Shown: positions 1-6,951, numbered from the stretch's first letter. The stretch is 11,830 nucleotides of DNA from an uncultured Streptococcus sp. (GCA_902480035.1 CABSRC010000045.1:1-11830); one strand, 5' to 3'. Translations and numbers: made by a program. Notes: generated from the letters alone by a model not told the origin.

Positions 1-530
1 TCATGTTGGGAGATGACCTGATGGACATCACCAATGATGATGCCTTGCCATTGACCAAACAATTGATGAACGACTACGATGAAACCCATGCATCCACTAT
101 CGCTGTGATGGAAGTCCCTCACGAAGAAGTTTCTTCTTACGGTGTGATCGCACCTCAAGGAGAGGGCATCAATGGTCTCTATAGCGTTGAGACTTTTGTC
201 GAAAAACCAGCTCCAGAAGATGCACCGAGTGATCTCGCTATTATCGGACGCTACCTCTTGACTCCTGAAATCTTTGATATTCTTGCAAATCAAGAACCAG
301 GTGCTGGCAATGAAATTCAATTGACGGATGCGATCGACACCCTCAATAAGACCCAACGAGTCTTTGCCCGTGAATTTAAAGGCCAACGCTACGATGTAGG
401 TGACAAGTTTGGTTTTATGAAAACATCGATTGATTATGCTTTGAAGCATCCGCAGGTTAAAGAGGATCTCAAACAGTATATTATTGATCTTGGAAAACAA
501 TTAGAAGAATCTGAACAAACTGCAGACTAA
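1..530 (+). CDS. galU: UTP--glucose-1-phosphate uridylyltransferase, C-terminal part (5' end outside window)
   Basis: This enzyme makes UDP-glucose from UTP and glucose-1-phosphate in the cytoplasm, supplying capsule, glycolipid and wall-polysaccharide synthesis. The visible 175 codons begin inside the protein at the MLGDDLMDI stretch, which belongs to the GalU nucleotidyltransferase core. They continue through the AYGVIAPQG-like segment (here SYGVIAPQGEG), VETFVEKP, the IIGRYLLTPEIF stretch, GAGNEIQLTDAI and the RYDVGDKFGFM motif near the C-terminus. All of these are typical of bacterial GalU, whose full length is about 300 residues, so roughly 40% is missing upstream. The ATG at base 3 is an internal methionine, not the start. 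The gene ends with TAA at 528-530, directly followed by a terminator shared with the convergent peptidase gene. Identification is by recognition of the conserved sequence. Confidence 0.96.
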   Translation, partial: MLGDDLMDITNDDALPLTKQLMNDYDETHASTIAVMEVPHEEVSSYGVIAPQGEGINGLYSVETFVEKPAPEDAPSDLAIIGRYLLTPEIFDILANQEPGAGNEIQLTDAIDTLNKTQRVFAREFKGQRYDVGDKFGFMKTSIDYALKHPQVKEDLKQYIIDLGKQLEESEQTAD

Positions 531-570
531 AAAAGAAGGAAGAGAGATTTCATTCTCACTTCCTTTTTTT
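531..570. terminator. Bidirectional intrinsic terminator between galU and the C69 peptidase gene
   Basis: Arms GGAAGAGAGA (538-547) and TCTCACTTCC (554-563) form a 10-bp stem with one A-A mismatch and a 6-nt loop. The stem is flanked by an A-rich run on the left (528-537) and TTTTTTT on the right (564-570). It can therefore terminate galU on the + strand and the peptidase gene, which stops at 595, on the - strand. Confidence 0.85.
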
Positions 571-594
571 GTTATATATTATAAACTGTATCGT

Positions 595-3186
595 TTAATG
601 AGTTCTACGTTTTTCGATGTAGTAGCCAAATCCAAAAACTATCAAAAGAACTCCGCCTACCATTGTCGCAATGGAAATACTTTGACCGGTTGATGGTAAT
701 TTTTTCTCACCTTTCTTCTCTTCAATTTTTGCTACAGATTTATAAACTACACCATAAGTTGAGAAATGAGAGGTTGTAAATGTTACGGCTGACTTATCTT
801 CATTTAGTTGGAATTGGAAGGATTCCAATTGACCATTTTCACCGATACCATAAACTGCTTCTACTTCTTTTTGGCTATTTACTGGAATGGTCACAACAGT
901 TGGACTAATTTGATGTACAGGATTATTTTGGTTCGATAATTGAATATTATATGCCTTGTACTCTTTACCAGCTAGTTCTTTGACATCTTTCAAAACTTCA
1001 ACAAGAAGACTATAGCCACCTTGAGCAAAATCAGGGTTTTGCAAGACGATACCTGTTGCCTGGTCTACTAAAATATATGAATTTGTTGGTAAAACTGGGC
1101 GACCAACGGTACTAACACTGTTACTATTTGTAGGAACAACAGTAGTTGTACTACTTGGTGTTGTTTCTGCCTTGCTTGGTTCTGTACTTGATTCTGTGCT
1201 TGGTTTCGTTTCTGCCTTACTTGGTTCTGTACTTGACTCTGTGCTTGGGGTCGTTTCTACCTTGCTTGGTTCTGTACTTGACTCAGTGCTTGGTTTCGTT
1301 TCTGCCTTGCTTGGTTCTGTACTTGATTCTGTGCTTGGTTTCGTTTCTTCCTTACTTGGTTCTGTACTTGACTCAGTGCTTGGGGTCGTTTCTACCTTGC
1401 TTGGTTCTGTACTTGACTCAGTGCTTGGTTTCGTTTCTGCCTTGCTTGGTTCTATACTTGACTCAGTGCTTGGTTTCGTTTCTTCCTTGCTTGGCTCCGT
1501 ACTTGCTTCGGTGCTTGGGGTCGTTTCTGCCTTGCTTGGCTCCGTGCTTGCTTCGGTGCTTGGGGTTGTTTCTGCCTTGCTTGGCTCCGTACTTGACTCT
1601 GTTGGATCCTTGTAGTCATCTGGTAAAGATGCTCGGTATGGATCATCTGTACGACCTGCTTCTTTTAGAGTTGCAGACAATTCAGACTCATATTGCTTGA
1701 ATTGTTTGAAAAGACGTTCAGAACGAGCTAAAGCATCCTCAGTCACCTTATCTTCAACTGCTTTTGCTGCAGCTTCATCAGCTTTCAAGGCAGCGTATTT
1801 TGCATCGCTCACTTTTTGTTCGATAATGAGCTGTTCTTCTAGTGCTTTCCAGTGATTTTGGATAGATTTTCCAAAGAGATCTTGGTTATTGATGGCCATT
1901 TGGTCGATGTGCCATACTGTCCAATACCATGAATTTGGATCATAAGTAGCCGTTTGAGGTTTAAAAGCTTCGTAAGTATCTTTTACATTTCCATAGAATG
2001 GAACATAAGGGGTATTCCGTGAAGGTCCCATGCCGAGCCATACAGTTCCACCAAATGATTTTGGAAGGTTTGGATTGATTTGATAGACATGGGCATCGAT
2101 CACATTTTCGTTTCCTAAAGCATATTTGTATTGGTCTTTACGAACAGTATCGTTGCTACCATCATCACCTTGTTTCTTAACACCAATTTGATCATCTGGT
2201 ACAAAGCGTCCATTCAAGTGTTCAAAACGGTTGCGTTGCAAGGCAAACGCATCTTCTAAGGTGTATTTTTTGTTTGGATCGGTTGGTGAACGGAAAAGTT
2301 CATACTCATCATCCTCATAGGTGACTTTAGAGTCTGGATCTAGCAAGGTGATTCCTGCATAGGTCCGTGAGCGGTCTCCTTCAGCATATTTTTCTGGTCC
2401 ATAAGATTTAGCGATATGGAAATTGCCATCTTTGTCTGTCTTGTAGTTACCAGATTCCTTGGCTACTTTTTCGACATCTTTAGAGGCAATGACATTTTCA
2501 GTGTCATTCAAATCAACATGACCTAGGTAGTAGGTATTGGCAAAAACTGCATATTTATCTTCTGGAACTTTAACCGCTACATATTGGTGGCCAGAAAGAA
2601 TTTCCATATACCAAGTTTCATTTTGGTCTGCAAAGACAACCACATTTCCTTCAGCTGAACCTTTTTCTTCGATGACTTTAGCTAGAAATTCAACCCCTTC
2701 ACGAGCTGACTTAACGCGTGGTAACACTACGTCCAACATAGCAGCTTCTGGAATTCCGTTTTCTGTCAATGGGTCCGTCTTCAAGACTTTCTTATTCGGG
2801 ATAGCTGTTACTGTCGCAGTCATGGATACACCGGCTTCGTTAAATCCGTGTTCACCAAAAGCACCGTTACTACCATCTCCACGAGCAGAGTCATAAGTCG
2901 CTGTGTATTTCATTTCACTAGCAGCATGTGGATAGGTAAAACCATTGGATTCGTCTTCCAGTTGATCCCCTTCCTTATAGTTCTTCGCATCAACCACCAC
3001 ATAGTTCTTGTTGTGCTTGCCACCATTTGGATAGTATGGGTAATCTTCTGTCCGACCAAAGAGAGTGGTCCCATCCTTGGTCAATTGCCGACCAATGATA
3101 AAGCCACAACAGGCTTGAACTGCTTGAACTGGTAGGAGCAAAAATGTCATTGCTACCAATGAAAGTTTAAACAACCATTTCTTCAT
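595..3186 (-). CDS. Cell-wall-anchored C69-family (PepD-like) dipeptidase with Ser/Thr/Glu/Pro/Lys repeats
   Basis: This is a secreted peptidase of 863 residues. A signal peptide (about 1-25, ending AVQA) is followed at once by CCGFIIG and then TKDGTTLFGRTED, the N-terminal signature of peptidase family C69. Family members are N-terminal-nucleophile hydrolases in which a Cys exposed by cleavage attacks the substrate. Here Cys26 is the likely nucleophile, so signal peptidase cleavage would itself create the active enzyme (inference). The C69 domain fills about 26-455. A charged Ala/Lys/Glu-rich, probably coiled segment follows (about 455-515), then ten 15-residue repeats (532-681), a folded-looking domain (about 695-815) and a sorting signal: LPSTG (830-834), a hydrophobic helix and a KRRTH tail. 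It should be sortase-linked to peptidoglycan, probably scavenging peptides. The start has a good AAAGGAG site. The gene is monocistronic, with a cre-like site upstream and a terminator shared with galU. The substrate is not predictable. Confidence 0.9.
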   Translation of the reverse strand: MKKWLFKLSLVAMTFLLLPVQAVQACCGFIIGRQLTKDGTTLFGRTEDYPYYPNGGKHNKNYVVVDAKNYKEGDQLEDESNGFTYPHAASEMKYTATYDSARGDGSNGAFGEHGFNEAGVSMTATVTAIPNKKVLKTDPLTENGIPEAAMLDVVLPRVKSAREGVEFLAKVIEEKGSAEGNVVVFADQNETWYMEILSGHQYVAVKVPEDKYAVFANTYYLGHVDLNDTENVIASKDVEKVAKESGNYKTDKDGNFHIAKSYGPEKYAEGDRSRTYAGITLLDPDSKVTYEDDEYELFRSPTDPNKKYTLEDAFALQRNRFEHLNGRFVPDDQIGVKKQGDDGSNDTVRKDQYKYALGNENVIDAHVYQINPNLPKSFGGTVWLGMGPSRNTPYVPFYGNVKDTYEAFKPQTATYDPNSWYWTVWHIDQMAINNQDLFGKSIQNHWKALEEQLIIEQKVSDAKYAALKADEAAAKAVEDKVTEDALARSERLFKQFKQYESELSATLKEAGRTDDPYRASLPDDYKDPTESSTEPSKAETTPSTEASTEPSKAETTPSTEASTEPSKEETKPSTESSIEPSKAETKPSTESSTEPSKVETTPSTESSTEPSKEETKPSTESSTEPSKAETKPSTESSTEPSKVETTPSTESSTEPSKAETKPSTESSTEPSKAETTPSSTTTVVPTNSNSVSTVGRPVLPTNSYILVDQATGIVLQNPDFAQGGYSLLVEVLKDVKELAGKEYKAYNIQLSNQNNPVHQISPTVVTIPVNSQKEVEAVYGIGENGQLESFQFQLNEDKSAVTFTTSHFSTYGVVYKSVAKIEEKKGEKKLPSTGQSISIATMVGGVLLIVFGFGYYIEKRRTH
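1144..1593 (-). repeat. Ten tandem 45-bp repeats encoding a 15-residue STEPSKxETxPSTxS unit
   Basis: Residues 532-681 of the C69 peptidase consist of ten in-frame units of exactly 45 bp. Units vary mainly at two positions: A/E/V after SK, and K/T before PST. In protein order the variable pairs are A-T, A-T, E-K, A-K, V-T, E-K, A-K, V-T, A-K, A-T. The low-complexity Ser/Thr/Pro/Glu/Lys composition suggests an extended stalk across the cell wall, as in other LPXTG proteins. Copy number is likely to vary between strains by slippage or recombination (inference). Confidence 0.95.
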
Positions 3187-3253
3187 GGCAAATCTCCTTT
3201 TCGAATACTCCTTTTAGTAAAAAAAGATAGCATTCCCGATTTTTTATACCTCC

Positions 3254-3282
3254 AGTTTACATCTTTTTGTTCATTTTTGCAA
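3254..3282 (-). promoter_or_regulatory. Putative promoter of the C69 peptidase gene
   Basis: On the - strand, TTGCAA (3277-3282, 4/6 to the -35 consensus) is followed by a 17-bp spacer and TAAACT (3254-3259, 4/6 to -10). This leaves a leader of about 60 nt before the ATG at 3186. Both hexamers are weak. An alternative extended -10, TGCTATCTT, lies nearer the gene without a good -35. Confidence 0.4.
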
Positions 3283-3291
3283 ACGCTTACC
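3278..3291 (-). promoter_or_regulatory. Candidate CcpA binding site (cre)
   Basis: The - strand reads GGTAAGCGTTTGCA, which matches 13 of 14 positions of the classic cre pattern TGNAANCGNTNNCA; only the first T is replaced by G. It overlaps the putative -35 hexamer, the arrangement expected for CcpA repression by a preferred carbon source. The site is seen in sequence; the regulation is inferred. Confidence 0.6.
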
Positions 3292-3418
3292 AGACTTGTT
3301 TTTATTCTATTTTTTACTAAATTATCTTTCTATCAACTCATTTCTATGTAAATTATATATATTTATTGAGATTTCAAACAATTTTCTGTTAGTTTACGAT
3401 TGCGCTACATTTTTTAGG

Positions 3419-3451
3419 AAAAAAAGAGGCTGGGACAAAAGTCCTGGCCTC
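3419..3451 (-). terminator. Terminator of the cyclo-ligase-rhomboid operon, supplied by the repeat end
   Basis: Reading the - strand after rhomboid and across the repeat, the last hairpin (arms 3451-3441 and 3436-3426, with two central mismatches) is followed directly by seven T residues (3425-3419). This is a plausible intrinsic terminator. The equivalent hairpin in the second repeat copy lacks the T tract. Confidence 0.6.
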
Positions 3452-3600
3452 TCAATTGTTTTTGGATTGTCGAGCAAGACGCAGTGGTTGAGTGGGCTCT
3501 ACTACGCTGATTTCATCAGCTTTTACAGCCCTACTCAACTGTGCGGAGGTGGGACGACGAAATCGAATTCTAACGAATTACCGATTTCTGTCCCACTCTC
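3425..3600 (+). repeat. 176-bp structured intergenic repeat, copy 1
   Basis: This copy is 172/176 identical to the one at 6068-6243, in the same orientation. Its ends are imperfect inverted repeats (GAGGCTGGGACAAAA at the left; GAGAGTGGGACAGAA reading inward from the right). On the + strand it folds into three hairpins. Hairpin 1 pairs 3426-3436 with 3441-3451 around an AAAA loop. Hairpin 2 pairs TTGAGT-GGGCT (3488-3498) with AGCCCTACTCAA (3527-3538), with GCTGAT/ATCAGC inside. Hairpin 3 pairs GTGGGAC (3549-3555) with GTCCCAC (3590-3596) and GAAATCG (3559-3565) with CGATTTC (3582-3588). Small interspersed elements of this general kind are common in streptococci, but I cannot assign a named family. 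It ends 2 bp from the rhomboid stop codon. Confidence 0.93.
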
Positions 3601-3602
3601 TC

Positions 3603-4280
3603 TTAAAATAGATTCAAGATTTTACCTAAGAAATAAAGGAAAAGCAGGAGATAAGATAAGGCTGCACTAATCTGATAGGTTCGGTTCATAAAGCGAGCCT
3701 CTCCTCTTATTGGAAAGACATAAGCCAACATGACCCCAGCTACTAAGCCACCAATGTGACCCGCCATACTGATGTCTGGCATAAAACTAAAGATCAGATT
3801 GACCACAATCAAGCTGGTATAGGACTGACTCAAGTGGCGAATATAGGGACTTTGGACAATAAAGCGCAGAGCGCCAATGGTCCCAAACAGTCCAAAGAGG
3901 GCTGTAGAAGCGCCTGCCGCAATCACATCTGGTGTAAAAATAGCAACAAAGACATTACCCATCATGCCTGATAAGAGATAAAGAGCTAAGAAAGCCTTGG
4001 AACCAAAGAGATCTTCTGCCAAACGTCCCAAGTAATAGAGGGTGATCATATTGAGCACAAAATGTTCTAGGCCGATATGAACAAAAGTAGCTGTCACTAT
4101 TCGCCATAACTGGCTAGGATCGACTTTCACAGCCTCTCCAATAATACCACCGCTATAGTAAACAGCAGCACCCGTTTGGTAGTCGCCTCCAAATCGGATA
4201 AACATAGAAAGAAAGACTGCCGTTGTGACGAGCAACAAGAGGCTGGTCACAGGATAACGACGATCAAAGAGTAACTTCAT
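3603..4280 (-). CDS. Rhomboid family intramembrane serine protease
   Basis: This is a 225-residue polytopic membrane protein that should cleave transmembrane segments within the bilayer. The rhomboid hallmarks are visible: WR at 59-60, H68 and the HxxxN motif (H73, N77) in helix 2, the catalytic serine in GASTALFG (S125), and the partner histidine in GHIGG (H175), forming the Ser-His dyad. About six to seven hydrophobic helices can be traced (11-28, 61-84, 96-115, 120-142, 154-168, 172-190, 205-222). Its start lies inside the end of the 5-FCL gene (17-nt overlap), so the two are translationally coupled. The same neighbour pair occurs in Bacillus subtilis (yqgN and the rhomboid yqgP/gluP), where YqgP acts in membrane protein quality control. 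The substrate here is unknown. The stop codon is 2 bp from the 176-bp repeat. Confidence 0.93.
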   Translation of the reverse strand: MKLLFDRRYPVTSLLLLVTTAVFLSMFIRFGGDYQTGAAVYYSGGIIGEAVKVDPSQLWRIVTATFVHIGLEHFVLNMITLYYLGRLAEDLFGSKAFLALYLLSGMMGNVFVAIFTPDVIAAGASTALFGLFGTIGALRFIVQSPYIRHLSQSYTSLIVVNLIFSFMPDISMAGHIGGLVAGVMLAYVFPIRGEARFMNRTYQISAALSYLLLFLYFLGKILNLF

Positions 4281-4803
4281 AGACTAGCACCTCCTGAACG
4301 GCCTGATCAAAAACATCTGGTTGAAACTCCTTCTGCTGGATGGAATAAATCGTACTCACCGTTCTCCCAGTATAATCTGCTAAATAACGATCATAATAGC
4401 CACCGCCATAGCCAATTCGGTAGCCTTTTGACTGGAAGACCAAGCCCGGTACATGGATCAGATCAATCTCTGCTTTATCCACAACCTGCCCCCTTTCATT
4501 AGGCTCCAGCAAACCAAAGCGACTCTCTTCCAAAATTTCAGGATCGTATTCCACAAATTCCATCCGACCTTGTGGATAGGTACGGGGAACACAGACGCGT
4601 TTTCCAAGTTGAAGAGCAGCTTGGATCAAGCCAGCTGTGGAAAATTCGTGGTCAAAGGACAGATAGGTCGCAAGGGTCTTTGCCTCCTGAAAGGCTGGAA
4701 GCTCCAAGAGACGTTGAGTGAGCTGTTCATCTGCTTGAGTTTTCACGGATTCTGGCAACCGTTTCATGGCTGCTATGGTTTCTTTTCGTAGTGTTTTCTT
4801 CAT
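4264..4803 (-). CDS. 5-formyltetrahydrofolate cyclo-ligase
   Basis: This cytoplasmic enzyme uses ATP to convert 5-formyltetrahydrofolate to 5,10-methenyltetrahydrofolate, returning a storage or inhibitory folate to one-carbon metabolism. At 179 residues it has the usual family length. The diagnostic ATP/phosphate-binding motif RIGYGGGYYDRYL is at 129-141. Other family features are the basic N-terminus (KKTLRKE), the YLSFDHEFST segment near 47-56, KRVCVPR at 68-74 and the GLLEP motif at 97-101. The start has AAAGGAG at suitable spacing and is preceded by an extended -10 promoter. It is the first gene of a two-gene operon and overlaps rhomboid. Family members are called ygfA, yqgN or mthfs in other organisms; no symbol is given here. 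Confidence 0.93.
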   Translation of the reverse strand: MKKTLRKETIAAMKRLPESVKTQADEQLTQRLLELPAFQEAKTLATYLSFDHEFSTAGLIQAALQLGKRVCVPRTYPQGRMEFVEYDPEILEESRFGLLEPNERGQVVDKAEIDLIHVPGLVFQSKGYRIGYGGGYYDRYLADYTGRTVSTIYSIQQKEFQPDVFDQAVQEVLVYEVTL

Positions 4804-4828
4804 TCCCTACTCCTTTTGTATAGCTTTA

Positions 4829-4857
4829 ATTGTATCATTTTTTATGAAACATCCGAA
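4829..4857 (-). promoter_or_regulatory. Promoter of the 5-FCL-rhomboid operon (extended -10)
   Basis: On the - strand TACAAT (4829-4834, 5/6) is preceded by TGA, making an extended -10. A weak TTCGGA -35 (4852-4857) lies 17 bp upstream. It sits between the terminator of the M20 gene and the ATG at 4803. Confidence 0.65.
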
Positions 4858-4871
4858 CAGTTTGCACACAA

Positions 4872-4903
4872 GAAAATAAAAATCCAACTCCAGACGGAGT
4901 TGA
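4872..4903 (-). terminator. Intrinsic terminator after the M20 deacetylase gene
   Basis: On the - strand CAACTCC (4902-4896) and GGAGTTG (4891-4885) form a perfect 7-bp stem with a GTCT loop. It is followed by GATTTTTATTTTC (4884-4872). It begins 10 bp past the stop codon at 4913 and separates this gene from the next operon. Confidence 0.85.
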
Positions 4904-4912
4904 ATCAATCCC

Positions 4913-6046
4913 TTATTGGTTGGCCTTCATTTTCAAAAATTTGCCAATGTTATCCACAGCAAAGGGAAGGGCAGCCTCATTTGGGCTCATCTTCGGATGG
5001 TGCAGGGCATAAGGGGTATCAATTCCCAGCCAGAACATGACTCCAGGGACCTTGCTCAAGAGAAAGCCAAAGTCTTCTCCTGTCATCGCTGGCAAGATAT
5101 CAATCAGGTTCACGTCTTCCTCAGCTGTGAAAAAGTCCATGAGTTCTTTGGCTAACTCTGGTTGGTTTTCCACAGGCAGGTAACCTCCTTGCTTGAGTTC
5201 CAGATCTAATTCTACATCAAAAGCGGCTGCAACCCCTTCCGCAATCGTTTTGACCCGTTTTTGAGTCAGGAGGTTCATCTCCATGGTCAAGGTCCGGATG
5301 GTCCCATGAAGGAAGGCCGTCTCAGCGATCACATTATTGGTGGTTCCTGCATGCATGGAACCAAAGGTCACCACAGCACCTTCAATTGGATCGACATTTC
5401 GACTCACGACCGATTGGACTTGGGTAATGAAGTAAGAAGCTGCTACAAGAGCATCATTGGCCTCATGTGGAAAGGCAGCATGCCCTCCCTTACCTGTAAA
5501 GGTAATCTTGACTTCACAGGTCCCCGCAAAAAGGGTACCCGTATTAGTCGCAATGTCTCCCACCTTCAAATCAGGGCGCACATGCAGACCATAAAATTCA
5601 TCAGGGAGCCAGTCGCCAAAAGCATTGTCCTTATACATGAGCATCCCACCAGCCTCGTTTTCTTCAGCCGGTTGGAAGAGAAAGAGCAGGTTATTTTTTG
5701 GTTGCACTTGAACCAGTTGATCCAAAAGCCCAAGGGCTGTCGTCATGTGCATATCATGACCACAAGCATGCATCCGTCCTTCGTGCTTGGAGGCAAAATC
5801 AAGGCCCGTTTGTTCCACTATCGGTAAGCCATCGATATCTGTCCGCCAACCAATGGTTTTTTCAGGAGCAGACCCATGGAGATAAACCATGATCCCGGTC
5901 CGCCAAGTCCGTTGCTCTACAAAGTCCTTGTCTGCTGTGATCTCTGCGATTCGCTCTAAGAGGTAGGCTTGGGTTTCAAATTCTTCCAATCCAATTTCAG
6001 GGATTTGGTGCAAATCCCGTCTGATTTTAATTAAGTCCAATGTCAT
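4913..6046 (-). CDS. M20-family amidohydrolase, probable N-acetyl-LL-diaminopimelate deacetylase
   Basis: This 377-residue zinc hydrolase belongs to the M20/amidohydrolase family. The active-site motifs are RTDIDGLPIVE (68-78, D70), the metal-binding MHACGHDMH (92-100; H93, C95, H97, D98), QPAEENEAGG (125-134; E128, E129), the lid-domain GKGGHAAFPH segment near 190-200 and the C-terminal HHP. The position next to dapH, as in pneumococcus and its relatives, argues for N-acetyl-LL-diaminopimelate deacetylase. That step yields LL-diaminopimelate and acetate, which epimerase and decarboxylase then turn into lysine for the wall. The sequence alone would also fit an aminoacylase of the same family. 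Its ribosome binding site is poor (AAAGAAG), and the 176-bp repeat ends 21 bp upstream of the ATG, so either dapH read-through or a promoter near the repeat must drive it. Confidence 0.85.
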   Translation of the reverse strand: MTLDLIKIRRDLHQIPEIGLEEFETQAYLLERIAEITADKDFVEQRTWRTGIMVYLHGSAPEKTIGWRTDIDGLPIVEQTGLDFASKHEGRMHACGHDMHMTTALGLLDQLVQVQPKNNLLFLFQPAEENEAGGMLMYKDNAFGDWLPDEFYGLHVRPDLKVGDIATNTGTLFAGTCEVKITFTGKGGHAAFPHEANDALVAASYFITQVQSVVSRNVDPIEGAVVTFGSMHAGTTNNVIAETAFLHGTIRTLTMEMNLLTQKRVKTIAEGVAAAFDVELDLELKQGGYLPVENQPELAKELMDFFTAEEDVNLIDILPAMTGEDFGFLLSKVPGVMFWLGIDTPYALHHPKMSPNEAALPFAVDNIGKFLKMKANQ

Positions 6047-6067
6047 CGTTGTCTTCTTTCTATTAGA

Positions 6068-6243
6068 AGAGGCTGAGACAAAAGTCTTAGCCTCTCAATT
6101 GTTTTTGGATTGTCAAGCAAGACGCAGTGGTTGAGTGGGCTCTACTACGCTGATTTCATCAGCTTTTACAGCCCTACTCAACTGTGCGGAGGTGGGACGA
6201 CGAAATCGAATTCTAACGAATTACCGATTTCTGTCCCACTCTC
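6068..6243 (+). repeat. 176-bp structured intergenic repeat, copy 2
   Basis: This is the second copy of the element at 3425-3600, with the same length and orientation. Only four substitutions separate the two (6076, 6087, 6089, 6115). The first three lie in hairpin 1 (6069-6079 with 6084-6094) and keep it paired: G-C becomes A-U and a U-G wobble becomes U-A. The last 120 bases are identical. It fills the dapH-M20 gap, 9 bp after the dapH stop and 21 bp before the M20 start. Unlike copy 1 it has no T tract on the - strand side, so it is not an obvious terminator in that direction. Confidence 0.93.
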
Positions 6244-6252
6244 ATTTCTATC

Positions 6253-6951
6253 TTACAAATTGCGCAAAGCGTCTTCCAAGGCTGTTTTTTGTTGTGTTTT
6301 TTCGTCAATTTCCTTGATGATGCGAGCTGGGACACCAGCTACAACCACATTTTCAGGGACATCTTGAGTAACGATCGCTCCAGCGGCAACGACTGCACCG
6401 TTTCCAACTTGAACTCCTTCAATCACAACAGCGTTAGCACCGACCAAGACATTGTCACCGATCCGAACAGGCTCAGCAGAAGCTGGCTCAATGACTCCTG
6501 CAAGAACGGCACCCGCACCGATATGGCTGTTTTTACCAACAGTAGCACGGCCACCAAGGATAGCTCCCATATCAATCATGGTTCCTGCACCGATTTCAGC
6601 ACCGATATTGATGACAGCACCCATCATGACAACCGCATTGTCTTCGATGGTTACTTGGTCACGGATAATAGCGCCTGGTTCAATACGCGCATTTAGGTAG
6701 CGTTTATCCAGTAATGGGACAGCTGAGTTACGGCCATCTTGTTCTACCACATAATCCTTGTTTTCAGTCAAGTTAGCAAGCAGGGGCTCGATATCTTTCC
6801 AGTCACCGAACAAAACATTGCCAAGCTTGGTAACAGAAGTAGGAACAGCTGTTGCCAATTCCCCTTCAAAGGTTACTTTCACATTGGTTTTCTTTTCTGC
6901 ATTTCCAATAAAAGCAATAATTTCTTGTGCAGACATTTTTTGTGCAGTCAT
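6253..6951 (-). CDS. dapH: 2,3,4,5-tetrahydropyridine-2,6-dicarboxylate N-acetyltransferase
   Basis: This enzyme transfers acetyl from acetyl-CoA to tetrahydrodipicolinate, the first step of the acetylase branch of the diaminopimelate/lysine pathway, in the cytoplasm. An N-terminal alpha/beta region (about 1-85, including TFEGELATAVP and LGNVLFGDWKDIEPL) precedes a left-handed beta-helix of hexapeptide repeats (about 87-205: IEPGAIIRDQ, VINIGAEIGAGTMIDMGA, VGKNSHIGAGAVLAG, IGDNVLVGANAVVIEG). The end is the family-typical GVPARIIKEID. I place the start at the ATG at 6951 (MTAQKMSAQEII). It has GGAGA about 6 nt upstream and gives 232 residues, the usual length. The in-frame ATG at 6963 has no ribosome binding site. 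The gene has its own extended -10 promoter. The M20 deacetylase acting later in the pathway lies downstream across repeat copy 2. Confidence 0.95.
   Translation of the reverse strand: MTAQKMSAQEIIAFIGNAEKKTNVKVTFEGELATAVPTSVTKLGNVLFGDWKDIEPLLANLTENKDYVVEQDGRNSAVPLLDKRYLNARIEPGAIIRDQVTIEDNAVVMMGAVINIGAEIGAGTMIDMGAILGGRATVGKNSHIGAGAVLAGVIEPASAEPVRIGDNVLVGANAVVIEGVQVGNGAVVAAGAIVTQDVPENVVVAGVPARIIKEIDEKTQQKTALEDALRNL

Noticed and set aside
1144..1593. Tandem repeats considered as a CRISPR array
   Set aside because: Units are contiguous, in frame and without unique spacers; they encode part of a protein.
1452..1646. Gln/Arg/Lys-rich - strand frame within the repeat region
   Set aside because: It is an out-of-frame reading of the same repeat inside a clear gene.
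1146..1700. Two long + strand open frames (1146-1700 and 1172-1615) opposite the repeat array, one reading as a Leu/Cys/Pro-rich hydrophobic protein
   Set aside because: The 45-bp period keeps every frame free of stops; the peptides are periodic mirror images of the coding repeat and have no ribosome binding site.
3106..3117. Possible lipobox (VQAC) in the C69 peptidase
   Set aside because: Gln before the -1 Ala is unusual for a lipobox, the protein already has an LPSTG anchor, and lipidation would block the catalytic Cys.
3425..6243. Pair of direct repeats bounding 3425-6243 considered as a composite mobile element
   Set aside because: The genes between are ordinary housekeeping genes in conserved order, and there is no transposase or integrase.
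6110..6367. Open frame through both repeats giving a shared peptide (SSKTQWLSGLYYADF onward)
   Set aside because: The frame is identical only because the DNA copies are nearly identical; it has no good start signal and runs on into antisense of real genes. RNA pairing explains the conservation better.
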